Assembly: GCA_013288645.1 (NCBI GenBank)
Contig: JABDBL010000009.1
Coordinates: 1 to 64,000, forward strand
DNA from: Candidatus Melainabacteria bacterium
Lineage (GTDB): Bacteria; Cyanobacteriota; Vampirovibrionia; Obscuribacterales; Obscuribacteraceae
DNA length: 64,000 nt
Reading direction: 5' to 3'
Shown: positions 1 to 9,005 of the stretch, piece after piece
Numbering within the stretch: position 1 is the first letter of the stretch
How the letters are laid out: every line of letters starts with the position of its first letter
Position numbers and translations under genes: made by a program
The notes under the pieces: model-generated
Database searches by the model: none
Seen by the model: only the letters and a program-made list of their open reading frames with translations
Told to the model about the DNA's origin: nothing

Positions 1-48
1 GAACTTACCAAAAAACCAGTATTAAGTTGGGATTTTTAGCACTAGAGC

Positions 49-1506
49 TTAATCCTCGCCTTGCGCTTTGGTAAAACCTTGCTTGCCGTCGATTTCTTGT
101 AATTTTTCTAAGTGCACCCATCTGTATTTACTGCCTACCTTTTGCAATAAATCTTGTATGGTAGCGTCAGTAACTTCTTCTTTAGGATCGACTGTCATGA
201 ATCGACAGAACCAGTGATCAACGCAGTCGGTGATTGCCCCCATGGAAGGATAAACCTTAGTGCCGCGATTAGAGATCATTTTTAATTTCAATTTACTACC
301 GGCCATTATTTTTTCTAGATCTGGTCCTAGTGTATCGGCTGGCAAAGCTGATTCTACAAATAAATCAACGCCAACGATTTGTCTGCTTTTGGCTTTGACA
401 AAATCAATGTCTTTTCTGACATGGGGCAGTTTAATCTCTTTGTAATTTCGTATGTGCCACTTTTGGGAGCTGCGTCCTAAATTGGCAATAATTTCGTCAG
501 TAAATCTGGTTGTACTGGCAGCTTTTTCATCGCCTACAATATCGCGTGTGAGGCACTTACCTTCTTCCAGTGTGACAAAGACTGCATTTTCAATGCTAGC
601 TGCTTCGCTGAACATTTTTAAATGGCGAAGCATTAATACACCGGAGAGAAGGACAGCTAAGGGATTAATCACATTTTTACCGGCATATTTTGGTGCTGAG
701 CCATGTACGGCTTCAAATATTGCTACTTCGTTGCCGATATTAGCTGAAGGAGCAAAACCCAAACCACCGATTAGAGCAGAGCTTAAATCGCTAATAATGT
801 CGCCATTCATATTAGTTGTGACAATTACATCGAATTGTTCTGGTTTTTTGACTAGTTGGTGAGCGCAATTATCAATAATAATGTGCTGGGACTCTATTTC
901 CGGATACTGAGGAGCGATGGCTTCGAAAGTACGTTTCAATAGACCTTCTGTCAACTTCATAATATTTGATTTAGAGGCACAATGGACTGTTTTGCGTCCT
1001 TCGGCTTTTGCTAGTTCAAAGGCTAGTCGGACGATTTTTTCACATCCTTTGGCGGAAATCAGTTTTAGACATTGTGCTACCCCAGGGGTTTGCATATGTT
1101 CAATGCCTGCATATAAGTCTTCAACATTTTCTCTTACCACCACTAAATCGATTCCACGCCCACTGTAAGGTGTTTTTATGCCTGGTAATTCTCTTACAGG
1201 GCGGATATTGCCATAAGTCTCAAATAGCTTTCTCAAAGTGACATTGGCACTTTTTTCGCCAAAGCCAACTGGGGTTTCTAACGGTCCTTTTAGGGCGACT
1301 TTCGTTTTTGCAATAGAATCAATTGTGTCTTGCGGTACTCCGGACGGTAATCCTTGCTTGAAAATACTTGCTCCGGCATGATGTATATCCCACTCTATCG
1401 GTGCACCGGTGGCTTCTATAATACGACAGGTAGCTTCAACACATTCAGGCCCTATTCCGTCGCCGGGTATAAGTGTTACTGTTTTCTTTTGCTGGGACGC
1501 TGTCAT
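49..1506 (-). CDS. icd: NADP-dependent isocitrate dehydrogenase
   Basis: Oxidative decarboxylation of isocitrate to 2-oxoglutarate in the TCA cycle, in the cytoplasm. The 485-residue protein opens with GDGIGPE near residue 15, followed by the substrate-binding stretch SANVTLRKLFETYGNIRP, the motif VVRENVEDLYAG, the metal-binding stretch NMNGDIISDLSS, and the cofactor loop HGSAPKYAGKNVINP. In this family the Lys-Tyr pair in that loop goes with NADP preference, so NADP is an inference. The length and the roughly 130-residue C-terminal extension fit the longer Rickettsia/Thermus-type enzyme rather than the 415-residue E. coli type. The ATG at 1506 has an upstream purine stretch. Aconitase, the preceding enzyme, lies at 34.6 kb and not in the same operon. 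Homoisocitrate or isopropylmalate dehydrogenase is less likely because of the SxNVxLR motif and the length. Confidence 0.93.
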   Translation of the reverse strand: MTASQQKKTVTLIPGDGIGPECVEATCRIIEATGAPIEWDIHHAGASIFKQGLPSGVPQDTIDSIAKTKVALKGPLETPVGFGEKSANVTLRKLFETYGNIRPVRELPGIKTPYSGRGIDLVVVRENVEDLYAGIEHMQTPGVAQCLKLISAKGCEKIVRLAFELAKAEGRKTVHCASKSNIMKLTEGLLKRTFEAIAPQYPEIESQHIIIDNCAHQLVKKPEQFDVIVTTNMNGDIISDLSSALIGGLGFAPSANIGNEVAIFEAVHGSAPKYAGKNVINPLAVLLSGVLMLRHLKMFSEAASIENAVFVTLEEGKCLTRDIVGDEKAASTTRFTDEIIANLGRSSQKWHIRNYKEIKLPHVRKDIDFVKAKSRQIVGVDLFVESALPADTLGPDLEKIMAGSKLKLKMISNRGTKVYPSMGAITDCVDHWFCRFMTVDPKEEVTDATIQDLLQKVGSKYRWVHLEKLQEIDGKQGFTKAQGED

Positions 1507-1606
1507 ACGTACTCTCCTGGAATTTGTGACTCTAGAATAGCCCAGAGAGTGCCTGTCGTATCAAAGAAAAGCAATTACTTAATAATAAATGGAAATGTCA
1601 GAAGAC

Positions 1607-2914
1607 CTATTTATTGAACAGCTTTTTTGTTATTCTGGTTAGCCAAGTTTCTGGTGCGAAAGCAGACAAAGCAGGTTGCGTAATTTGCTGTAATTCTTCT
1701 TGGGTATTAGTTTGATATTCTTTATCCGTACCTACTAACTTGCGTAATGCTTTGCACGCATATTCAAAGCTGATCATTTTGTCATCAATCATTCTTTGCG
1801 CCTGCCATGCTGAATCTAAATGAGCAGTATTAATATCGTTTTGTTCTAACAACACGTCCCCAAGGTTTCTACCGGTTGCCGTAGCAATTTCGTTGGACGC
1901 TGTAATGTTTTGTTCAGCTAAAATACCTATGTCTAGAAGCAAATCGATTATCTGTTCAATTTGATTTACATATTTGCCTTTACCGGCCATTTGGGCAAGG
2001 AAGGTTTGCAGATCAAGACCTTCTGTGTGTGATTTTTTTAGCAGTTTGGCGGCATATTTAAGAGTTAGATTACCGGCAAGAATTTGTACTTGCAAAGTTA
2101 AAGCTTTGTCTATAACGTCACGGCCTACCATTTCGGTCTCTGTTAAGATGTCAAAACAAGCCCTTTCTTCTGTCAGACCAATTTCAAGAGCAGTTAATTT
2201 GCCAGTTGGGGAAATAAAGCCTGCTAGAGATAAAAGGTCAAGCACACGTTTGTCTGACTCACCCAGCTGCTGTACGCCAAATTGGATCAAGAAGTGCTCT
2301 ATAGGCTCTCTATTTACTATGCTTAGTTTTAGAGCTTTTAGAGCCTGTTCTTGCGTAATTTGATTTTCTCTAATCAAGCTTTGTGCAGATAAGAGTGATT
2401 CTAATCGGTTTTGTGTAGTGTATCGATTCACCACTAGGCATCTTCCTAGTGGCAAATTATTTTCTATGCTTTGTTGTTCAGCACTGGCCAGTACTTGGGC
2501 AGTTACTAGTCCAGAATCAATTATTAGTTGTGCGAACGAATTCTTATGCGTATTAGTCTCTTCTTGCACGTGCAAGCCTAACTTTTGTAGAGCATCATTA
2601 GCCGAAATTCTAGAATTACAAGCTAGACTCAACGCTTGAATGCCTGACTGAGTATTAACCGTGCGTTCACGTATTAAAGTCTGGATATCCAGGGCGACTT
2701 GTAATTTATGCTCATCAAGTTGTCCTAAACTTATTAAAGTTCTTCCAATTAGAGTCCTTGATGTTTTAGCAATTTGCAAAGACTCATTTAAGACCCCCGG
2801 TTTAATGATGTTGGCGGCTACCAGCAATTCACCAATACGGGGCACCTTGGTGCTGGTAGCTGAAAAGCTCTTAGCGCCATTAGCTTGATTTGCAGCAAAT
2901 TTGGTCATTGCCAA
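1607..2914 (-). CDS. protein of GspE-N (MshEN)-like helical repeats
   Basis: A 435-residue protein without signal peptide or membrane segment. It contains several units of the pattern 'LG..L...G.I....L..AL..Q', for example RIGELLVAANIIKPGVLNES near residue 26, FAQLIIDSGLVTAQVL near 127 and GRNLGDVLLEQNDI near 345. This is the look of the N-terminal domain of GspE/PilB-type secretion ATPases, some versions of which bind c-di-GMP. No Walker A motif or ATPase domain follows, so it is a repeat-only protein. It may be a regulator or scaffold, but function is not known. It is transcribed in the same direction as icd, 100 bp upstream of it, and may be cotranscribed. The repeat assignment is by eye. 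Confidence 0.7.
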   Translation of the reverse strand: MAMTKFAANQANGAKSFSATSTKVPRIGELLVAANIIKPGVLNESLQIAKTSRTLIGRTLISLGQLDEHKLQVALDIQTLIRERTVNTQSGIQALSLACNSRISANDALQKLGLHVQEETNTHKNSFAQLIIDSGLVTAQVLASAEQQSIENNLPLGRCLVVNRYTTQNRLESLLSAQSLIRENQITQEQALKALKLSIVNREPIEHFLIQFGVQQLGESDKRVLDLLSLAGFISPTGKLTALEIGLTEERACFDILTETEMVGRDVIDKALTLQVQILAGNLTLKYAAKLLKKSHTEGLDLQTFLAQMAGKGKYVNQIEQIIDLLLDIGILAEQNITASNEIATATGRNLGDVLLEQNDINTAHLDSAWQAQRMIDDKMISFEYACKALRKLVGTDKEYQTNTQEELQQITQPALSAFAPETWLTRITKKLFNK

Positions 2915-3027
2915 AAATCCTTTTTGAAAACGGGTTTATAAACCTAATAAACCCAGTTTATCAGGTATGCTTGGCAGCTATATAGAGTCTTGATTAGTTA
3001 TTAAGTTATTGATTAATGAACAGCCAT

Positions 3028-3067
3028 TAAAATAAAAGAAAGGGCCACTATTAAGTTGCCCTTTCCC
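3028..3067 (-). terminator. rho-independent terminator of the small-protein cluster
   Basis: Inverted repeat GAAAGGGC (3038-3045) / GCCCTTTC (3058-3065) with a 12-nt loop. On the minus strand it is followed by a T-rich tract. It lies 24 bp past the stop codon of the last gene of the four-paralog cluster. Confidence 0.8.
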
Positions 3068-3090
3068 TATTTTAATGATGACCTACTGGC

Positions 3091-3555
3091 TTAGTAATTA
3101 TCGTCGTAAGGTACTACATAAGACTTACCTTGGAATAACATGCTGTGACTTCCACTATTAGGACTCGGATAGCCAACAAATCCATGATGTGCACCATAGG
3201 CAAATCCATGCAGAATTCCATAAGCGCCGCCAGCAACTAGACCAACAGGACCTCCGGTTAAGCCACCGACGATCAATTCGTAAGTGCCATTTTCATTACC
3301 AATGTTTCTTGCTACGACTCTTGTACCACCAATGGCACCTTTAATAGAGTCTTGAAACATGCCAGTTGGCGCATCCCATACGATACAAGTAACCATGCTA
3401 ATTAAACGAACAGGAAAATATTCGATTTCATACCAAACACGAGCAGATTCAGGGCGTGCTGGATAAGCAATCCCCGGGATTGAGCTACATACAGATACCA
3501 GCCCGAGAGCTGCTACCAATGAAGCTAATACTATTTTTCTCATAACGGACACCAT
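3091..3555 (-). CDS. small exported glycine-rich protein, paralog 1 (last gene of cluster)
   Basis: A 154-residue protein with an N-terminal signal peptide (MRKIVLASLVAALGLVSVC); translation may start at 3555 or at the internal Met at 3543. It shares with the next three genes a C-terminal block of the type 'GNENG...hydrophobic Gly-rich segment...YG..HG...GA..G'. Here the block reads NIGNENGTYELIVGG and then AYGILHGFAYGAHHGF. This copy is the most divergent: it lacks the terminal 'KPFS..SF' signature and has its own tail ending VVPYDDNY. Glycine-zipper-like hydrophobic segments suggest association with a membrane, by inference. I recognise no named family. A terminator follows directly. Confidence 0.75.
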   Translation of the reverse strand: MVSVMRKIVLASLVAALGLVSVCSSIPGIAYPARPESARVWYEIEYFPVRLISMVTCIVWDAPTGMFQDSIKGAIGGTRVVARNIGNENGTYELIVGGLTGGPVGLVAGGAYGILHGFAYGAHHGFVGYPSPNSGSHSMLFQGKSYVVPYDDNY

Positions 3556-3601
3556 TTGCTTTCTAGGAGCTTCTGATTTACTTAAATTACCTAATACCTA
3601 A

Positions 3602-4012
3602 CTATTTTTCTTCGGTTGTGACAAATGACCAGCGACTAAAAGGCTTTTCCCAACCTTTTTTAGCCCCGTGTATTATGCCGCGACCGATACCACGCACACC
3701 ACCAACCACAAAACCAGCTGGATAACCTACAGGAGCGGCTGCCAGTTGTTCAGTTCTACCATTTTCATCACCAAAAGCACCAGCTATATGTGTGGTCGCT
3801 TTTTTACCAGCATGGAAACCATCATCTAGCGGTGCACTAAAAAGACCGCAAACAACAGCACCACTGACAGCCCCTACTGCTTTAAAAGGAGCGGCTATAA
3901 CTGAATGAACTGGCTTTGCTTCGTAATCCAAACCATAAACTGGACTAAGCGCTGGTGAGATAAGACAACCCACTATTATTGCTGAAGACAATAAACGCTT
4001 AATAAATAACAT
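3602..4012 (-). CDS. small exported glycine-rich protein, paralog 2
   Basis: A 136-residue protein with a signal peptide (MLFIKRLLSSAIIVGCLISP). The mature part has a first hydrophobic segment (FKAVGAVSGAVVCGLFSAP), then AGAFGDENGRTEQ, a Gly/Val-rich segment, and the tail GAKKGWEKPFSRWSF. The tail and the GDENG motif are nearly identical in paralog 3. It lies 46 bp upstream of paralog 1 in the same direction, so an operon is likely. Function unknown. Confidence 0.8.
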   Translation of the reverse strand: MLFIKRLLSSAIIVGCLISPALSPVYGLDYEAKPVHSVIAAPFKAVGAVSGAVVCGLFSAPLDDGFHAGKKATTHIAGAFGDENGRTEQLAAAPVGYPAGFVVGGVRGIGRGIIHGAKKGWEKPFSRWSFVTTEEK

Positions 4013-4072
4013 TCTCTTACCTCACCATTTCTATTTTAAAGTAAACGCGCTAGACCAAATTTATATATCGTT

Positions 4073-4441
4073 TTATGGATTATTAGTTACAACAAATGAT
4101 TCTTTGCTGAAAGGTTTTTCCCAACCAACGCTAGCGGCATGTTGTCCGCCTTTAACAAGGCCGTAAGGAACGCCAAAAGCCATACCTGCTGGAATACCGA
4201 ATACGGCTCCCACGATATTTTGCTTCCAGCCATTTTCATCTCCAAATGCACCAGCCAAACCTTTGGTGGCGGCATAGGGACATTTATAGGCTGTGTTTAC
4301 GATGATGCCTTCTGGCACATCGACTACCATGGCTGTTGAAGTCCCCGCAACACTTTTACCAGTGTCGAGAGTACCTGCAAATGAGGCTGAGCTCATTCCC
4401 AGAGTAGTAAAAATTGCTAGTAATGCTGCACTTTTTTTCAT
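4073..4441 (-). CDS. small exported glycine-rich protein, paralog 3
   Basis: About 122 residues from the start chosen here. The frame is open back to 4483, but the Met at 4441 has a good ribosome binding site (GAGGAAT, 5 bp upstream) and begins a canonical signal peptide (MKKSAALLAIFTTLGMSSAS), so the longer N-terminus is unlikely. The mature protein has GLAGAFGDENGWKQN, a Gly-rich hydrophobic segment (GIPAGMAFGVPYGLVKGG) and the tail GWEKPFSKESF. It is the middle of a four-gene tandem family. Function unknown. Confidence 0.8.
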   Translation of the reverse strand: MKKSAALLAIFTTLGMSSASFAGTLDTGKSVAGTSTAMVVDVPEGIIVNTAYKCPYAATKGLAGAFGDENGWKQNIVGAVFGIPAGMAFGVPYGLVKGGQHAASVGWEKPFSKESFVVTNNP

Positions 4442-4520
4442 TGTTATTCCTCGTATATAGACAGATAAACATTTATCAGACATAACCTATTTAAACAAGT
4501 TATATTAGCATGTACCACTT

Positions 4521-4910
4521 TTAATCTTCTTTAAAGCGAAAAGCTTCCATACTAAATGGGTGATTATAACCGGCCTTTGCACCATGGATAACGCCAGTAA
4601 CGGAACCATATGCTGCACCACCTACAACACCAAATGGTCCAGCTATTACAGAACTAGCTGCTAAGCGCAAGGTGCTATCTTCGTTACCCAATTTGCCAGC
4701 GACGTATTTAGTGGTTTTCATACCACCTTCGACTCCGCCCTTGGTCATACCTAACGGTACTCCCCATACTGTGCCGAGAGCGGCACCGGTTACTTTAAAA
4801 GGAAACGCACAAACATTTTCTACCATACTGTCATCTTCTGCTAGAGATGGAAGTACTGAACTGCCAATTATGGCTGCTGCTACTGCAAAATATGAGACTA
4901 ATTTTTTCAC
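4521..4910 (-). CDS. small exported glycine-rich protein, paralog 4 (first gene of cluster)
   Basis: 129 residues with a GTG start and a ribosome binding site (GGAG, 9 bp upstream). Signal peptide MKKLVSYFAVAAAIIGSSV. The mature part has two Gly-rich hydrophobic segments around AGKLGNEDSTLR and ends GAKAGYNHPFSMEAFRF, the family signature with W changed to Y. It is the first gene in transcription order of the tandem cluster, so the promoter should lie in 4911-5220. Function unknown. Confidence 0.8.
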   Translation of the reverse strand: MKKLVSYFAVAAAIIGSSVLPSLAEDDSMVENVCAFPFKVTGAALGTVWGVPLGMTKGGVEGGMKTTKYVAGKLGNEDSTLRLAASSVIAGPFGVVGGAAYGSVTGVIHGAKAGYNHPFSMEAFRFKED

Positions 4911-5220
4911 TATTAATTACTCCGCCTTACTAATTCATGATTTAATTCAACTGCTGGCCTGGTTAGGCCTATTACATTTGTAATTGTACCGATTTTCTTT
5001 AATAGATCCACGGTTAGTTTCTACCAATATTATTTTTAGTTTTAAAAACCCAATAAATCCCTAACCTAGCCTGTTTTCAGCCAGTGTAAAATCTTTGTTC
5101 GGATTTGTTTCCAAGTGATTAGCAATCTAATATGGTGGCATTCAACTACTTCAATTTTACTACTCATGGCAATTATTACCGGAGGTATTTGCTTTATACG
5201 ATTCTACCTATTGGCGATAT
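4911..5220. other. intergenic region upstream of the paralog cluster
   Basis: 310 bp between the GT2 gene and the four-paralog cluster, both on the minus strand. It is AT-rich and should hold the cluster promoter, but I see no convincing -35/-10 pair or terminator. A short hydrophobic plus-strand frame crosses its edge but has no ribosome binding site and was not called. Confidence 0.4.
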
Positions 5221-6642
5221 TTAAATTTGGTATTTCGCAAATGTTTTATCAGTATAAGAGTCTTTATTTTGGACTGTTAGATTGTTAGCAGCATCTCCAA
5301 CATGTTTTGTCGGATGCCATGTTGATACACGTTTGCCAAAAATGATTTGTCTTAGGGCTGAAAATACACAGGGCAGCCAATGCAGATACAGATACATCTC
5401 TACCGAGAGACTATGTGAGATACTGGCGAGAATTGACATTGGTTTGCCGTAGACTCGAATGGCAATGATTAGATTTAATTGACTGATAATAAATATGGCC
5501 ACTATTAGTGCGGCTAAAAAATTTGCATGTGGAGATATGCCACAGCAATAATGTATTGCTTCTGAAACTATTTCTAACAATACTATTGCCGGAACTACAA
5601 AAAATACTGTAAAGGCCAAAGTATCGAAGCGTTCGACAAAGGACAGTCTCGTAGGGGAATTCAAGGGAAATATATAGTCCAGATAGCGCCTGATGCTTCC
5701 TTCTGCCCAGCGTTGTCTTTGTCGTAAGAGTGCTTTAACATAAGTGACGCCTTCCTCATATACGCAAGCATAAGGACAAAATCTGATGTCCCAATGATTG
5801 GTGAGCAGGCGCATGCTGAGATCTAAATCGTCTGTTATAGCGTGATTGTTCCATCCAGCAACATCAATTAAAGCAGCGCGCTTGATGAGTTGTCCATTTC
5901 CGCGTAATTCTACCGCACCGCCAATAATGTCGCGACCGACTTGAAAATAGGTGTCAAGAGCATATTCGGAGGACTGGCAGTCTATAAGCCAGCCTTTTTG
6001 ATGTTTGTAGATTTTCTTTTGTGCTTGCACAGCCCCGATTCCATCAGGGGCTAATACAGGTAGGGTGATATTCAAAAAATCTGGCTCCACATATGCGTCG
6101 GCATCAAAAACAGCAATTACATCACCTTTTGCTAAAGCCAAAGCATCGTTTAAAGCTGCGGACTTGCCTGGGTGGGATCCTGGTGCGCGGTTAACTATCC
6201 TTAAATTAGGACATTCGGTGATTAAAGACTCTAAGACCTCTTTTGTGTTATCGGTAGAACAATCATTGATGACCCAAAGCAATAGCTTATCGTAGTCGAG
6301 TTTAAGCAAATTGCGAATAGTTATTTCGATCACACGTTCTTCGTTTTTGGCGGCAATAAAAATATCTACCCAAGGCTTCCAGCTTGTGTCGTCTTGGGTG
6401 TCATTTGCTCTTAATCGTTTATTGCGCGGTTTTACTTGTTGATGTCCAATTAATTTGTGTTTTTCCACTTTTCTTTGCCAATGCTTTTGAGCGCTAAGCA
6501 ACCACAAACTGTGAGTGATCATAATTGCCACTGCTAATGACAGAAGGATCAGCAGTTGAGGACCATTGAAAAAGTAATCTACTGCTTTGAGAAAAGCCCA
6601 AATCAGTAATATAAGACCGAATAGTATGATTCGATTGCGCAT
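5221..6642 (-). CDS. membrane glycosyltransferase family 2 (processive type)
   Basis: Inner-membrane glycosyltransferase of 473 residues, probably building or exporting a polysaccharide. Two N-terminal membrane segments (about 5-22 and 30-50) precede a GT-A domain with D127 (INDCSTDNT), DAD at 180-182, TDD at 270-272 and the QRQRW motif at 308-312. That is the D,D,D,QxxRW set of processive beta-glycan synthases such as IcaA/PgaC, cellulose and hyaluronan synthases. At least two more membrane segments follow (about 345-365 and 380-405). No PilZ domain or deacetylase neighbour is present, so the sugar cannot be told. It stands alone between the exported-protein cluster and an MFS exporter on the same strand. 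Confidence 0.85.
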   Translation of the reverse strand: MRNRIILFGLILLIWAFLKAVDYFFNGPQLLILLSLAVAIMITHSLWLLSAQKHWQRKVEKHKLIGHQQVKPRNKRLRANDTQDDTSWKPWVDIFIAAKNEERVIEITIRNLLKLDYDKLLLWVINDCSTDNTKEVLESLITECPNLRIVNRAPGSHPGKSAALNDALALAKGDVIAVFDADAYVEPDFLNITLPVLAPDGIGAVQAQKKIYKHQKGWLIDCQSSEYALDTYFQVGRDIIGGAVELRGNGQLIKRAALIDVAGWNNHAITDDLDLSMRLLTNHWDIRFCPYACVYEEGVTYVKALLRQRQRWAEGSIRRYLDYIFPLNSPTRLSFVERFDTLAFTVFFVVPAIVLLEIVSEAIHYCCGISPHANFLAALIVAIFIISQLNLIIAIRVYGKPMSILASISHSLSVEMYLYLHWLPCVFSALRQIIFGKRVSTWHPTKHVGDAANNLTVQNKDSYTDKTFAKYQI

Positions 6643-6688
6643 TTATCCCTAGTATATTGTCTTCTTATGAATTGTAACCGGACGACAG

Positions 6689-8113
6689 CTAGATTAGCCT
6701 TTCTGTCCTTAAATCTATAATACTTCTTGACAGCTGCATAGCCCCGGCAACAAAGGTGGGTAGACCCATAATTAATAAAGTAGTGGAAACTCCCCCTGGT
6801 AAATTGTCAATAGAAAAACCGGCTAGTATAACCGGAATCGTTGAGGCGGCTGACATGGCGGTGTTTTGCGCCCCAAACACTTTGCCTCGAAGTTCTTCAG
6901 GTACTGAGGCTTGCAAAGTGGACTGGGTGGGCACAGCGACGAAAGCGCAGGAAATACCAATTAATAGGGCTATTGACAGAGGTACATAGATGAGCCAACC
7001 ATTAAAGAATAGATTTGGCTGACCAATAATTGGAAATACTATAGTTTGAATAAAGCCAAGACTAGCTAGCAGACTCATGAATAAGCCTAGGCAGGTGAAG
7101 CCACTGTAAGACAAGATAATGTGTGACAAATAGTGTCCTGCTCTAGCTACTAAAACATTTCCTATTGCCATGCCTAAACCAGCAGCGGCAACCACATAGC
7201 CAAATTGAAATGGTTTTATATGCATAACTTGTTCAGCTAGGCCAACAGCAATTATATTGAGGGTGATGATAGTGCTAAATAATATTGTGATTTTTAAAAT
7301 GGCTCGAAATACAGGCGGATTGTCCACAATATAAGCTATACCTTGGCGCAACTCTTCCCACCAAACTTCTCGCTGAGTTTTTTTTGGCTGATTGTCTTCT
7401 ATAAACAAAATTAGCAATGCTGCTATGAAAAATCCTGCTGCTATCGCATACGGTGCGCCTTTTATTCCTGTTTGAGAAATTATAGGTTCACCAATTGCAA
7501 AGCCAAACCCTAAGGCAATCATCATCGTAGTAAAAAACAACGAATTTGCATGTAATAGATTCTGTTTGGGTACAAGACGTGGAATTGCTGCTGTTTCAGC
7601 TGGGCCAAAAAATTGTGAAGCTACAGATATCAAAAAGGCCAATAGAAGGCATAATTTGGCAGAATGGGAAATTCCTGAAAACGCGACTAAACTAACAAGT
7701 GTCCCCCGAGCCAAGTTAGAACTAAAGAGAATCGTTTTGTTTGACCAGCGGTCAACATAAACTCCGGCAATTGGGCTTAGTAATACAGCTGGAATAGTAA
7801 AGGTTACATACAACAAACTGGTCATTTCGGCTGCACCAATACCGATAATGTTTGCTGTGGAGTTGATTATCTGTTGAGCGGTTAAAACAGCTACAAAGAG
7901 TACAAAAACAGCTCGGTCAGCAAACTGCGAAAAGATTTGTGCGAACCACAAACTCATAAATTGTCGATTTTTAAAAACTTCCCTAAAGCCGGGTAAAGGA
8001 GATTTTTGGCTTAGGGAAGGTGTCTTTTTTTTAGATTTGTCAAGATCAGAAGAACCTGTCTCTAGCACAGAACCAATGGGAGGATCAATTTTCGTTTTAT
8101 TTGTTTTATCCAC
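6689..8113 (-). CDS. MFS transporter, EntS-like (DHA3 type)
   Basis: A 474-residue permease with about 12 predicted membrane segments after a hydrophilic Lys/Ser-rich N-terminus of some 45 residues. The segment after helix 2 (SPIAGVYVDRWSNKTIL) is the conserved loop of the MFS_3/EntS-like exporters. The central loop (PKKTQREVWWEELRQGIAYI) and PVPTQS-like motif in the C-half (AVPTQSTLQASVPEELRGKVFG) also fit this family. Substrate unknown; drug or siderophore export is typical. It lies 46 bp upstream of the GT2 gene on the same strand. Confidence 0.82.
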   Translation of the reverse strand: MDKTNKTKIDPPIGSVLETGSSDLDKSKKKTPSLSQKSPLPGFREVFKNRQFMSLWFAQIFSQFADRAVFVLFVAVLTAQQIINSTANIIGIGAAEMTSLLYVTFTIPAVLLSPIAGVYVDRWSNKTILFSSNLARGTLVSLVAFSGISHSAKLCLLLAFLISVASQFFGPAETAAIPRLVPKQNLLHANSLFFTTMMIALGFGFAIGEPIISQTGIKGAPYAIAAGFFIAALLILFIEDNQPKKTQREVWWEELRQGIAYIVDNPPVFRAILKITILFSTIITLNIIAVGLAEQVMHIKPFQFGYVVAAAGLGMAIGNVLVARAGHYLSHIILSYSGFTCLGLFMSLLASLGFIQTIVFPIIGQPNLFFNGWLIYVPLSIALLIGISCAFVAVPTQSTLQASVPEELRGKVFGAQNTAMSAASTIPVILAGFSIDNLPGGVSTTLLIMGLPTFVAGAMQLSRSIIDLRTERLI

Positions 8114-8171
8114 TTTATAATTTTCCCAATAAGCTTAGGATAAGCAAAATAAAAGAAAGGAAGAGCCAAAA

Positions 8172-9005
8172 TTAGACTTTTACCGCTTCTGGAATTTGCA
8201 TCGCTTTTTCATCATTTTCTTCGGTAGCATCTTGTTGATATGCTCCTATTACTCCGCGCTTGGAAGAGCGGAAAAATTCAATAATTTCTTTTACTTCACT
8301 TGGTACTTCTTCTTGCTCAATTTGATCTATTGCTTGAGTGAAATTTAGCCCAGAGTGATATAAAAGTTTGTATGTTTTTTTGATTGCTGTACGAGTAGCA
8401 GGAGTAAATTTATGCCTTTTCATACCAATTAAATTGACGCCGCGTATAGCCGGAGGTAATCCGTCCAATATAACAAATGGTGGCAAATCCATTCTACTTC
8501 CTGTCATACCGCTCACCATGCACATTCTACCAATGCGTACAAATTGATGAAAAACACATACTCCGGCCATGACAGTTCCGTCACCTACGGTAATATGTCC
8601 AGCTAAGGTCGCCGAATTAGCCATGATTACGCCTTTGCCCAATTGGCAGTCGTGAGCTATATGAGCATAATTCATGATGTAACAGTCGTCGCCTAAAACA
8701 GTAGTACCACCATTAGTGCCGCGATGAATAGTCACATACTCCCTTATGGTTACACCTTTGCCTATTTTTACTTGAGAAGGTTCACCTTTGTAGTTTATGG
8801 ATTGCGGTGCTTGACCAATACTGGCTCCAGAAAAAATCTGACAATTTTCGCCAATACTGGTATGTCCATCGATAACCACATGAGGTCCTACCTTAGTGCT
8901 TGCCCCTATAGAAACGTGTTCACCAATAACTGCATAAGGCCCTATCTCGGCACTTTCCGCGATAATTGCGCCTGTACTGACTATGGCACTCGAATGTATA
9001 CTCAT
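8172..9005 (-). CDS. lpxA: acyl-ACP:UDP-N-acetylglucosamine O-acyltransferase
   Basis: First committed step of lipid A synthesis: transfer of a 3-hydroxyacyl chain to UDP-GlcNAc in the cytoplasm. The N-terminal two thirds consist of left-handed beta-helix hexapeptide repeats (for example IAESAEIGPYAVIGEHVSIG). The catalytic His lies in IMNYAHIAHDC, matching H125 of the E. coli enzyme. The conserved block DLPPFVILDGLPPAIRGVNL follows, and then a helical C-terminus. At 277 residues it is slightly longer than usual (262), the excess being a Glu-rich tail. The start codon overlaps the fabZ stop by 4 bp (ATGA), so the two are translationally coupled. lpxC and lpxD are not adjacent. Confidence 0.95.
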   Translation of the reverse strand: MSIHSSAIVSTGAIIAESAEIGPYAVIGEHVSIGASTKVGPHVVIDGHTSIGENCQIFSGASIGQAPQSINYKGEPSQVKIGKGVTIREYVTIHRGTNGGTTVLGDDCYIMNYAHIAHDCQLGKGVIMANSATLAGHITVGDGTVMAGVCVFHQFVRIGRMCMVSGMTGSRMDLPPFVILDGLPPAIRGVNLIGMKRHKFTPATRTAIKKTYKLLYHSGLNFTQAIDQIEQEEVPSEVKEIIEFFRSSKRGVIGAYQQDATEENDEKAMQIPEAVKV

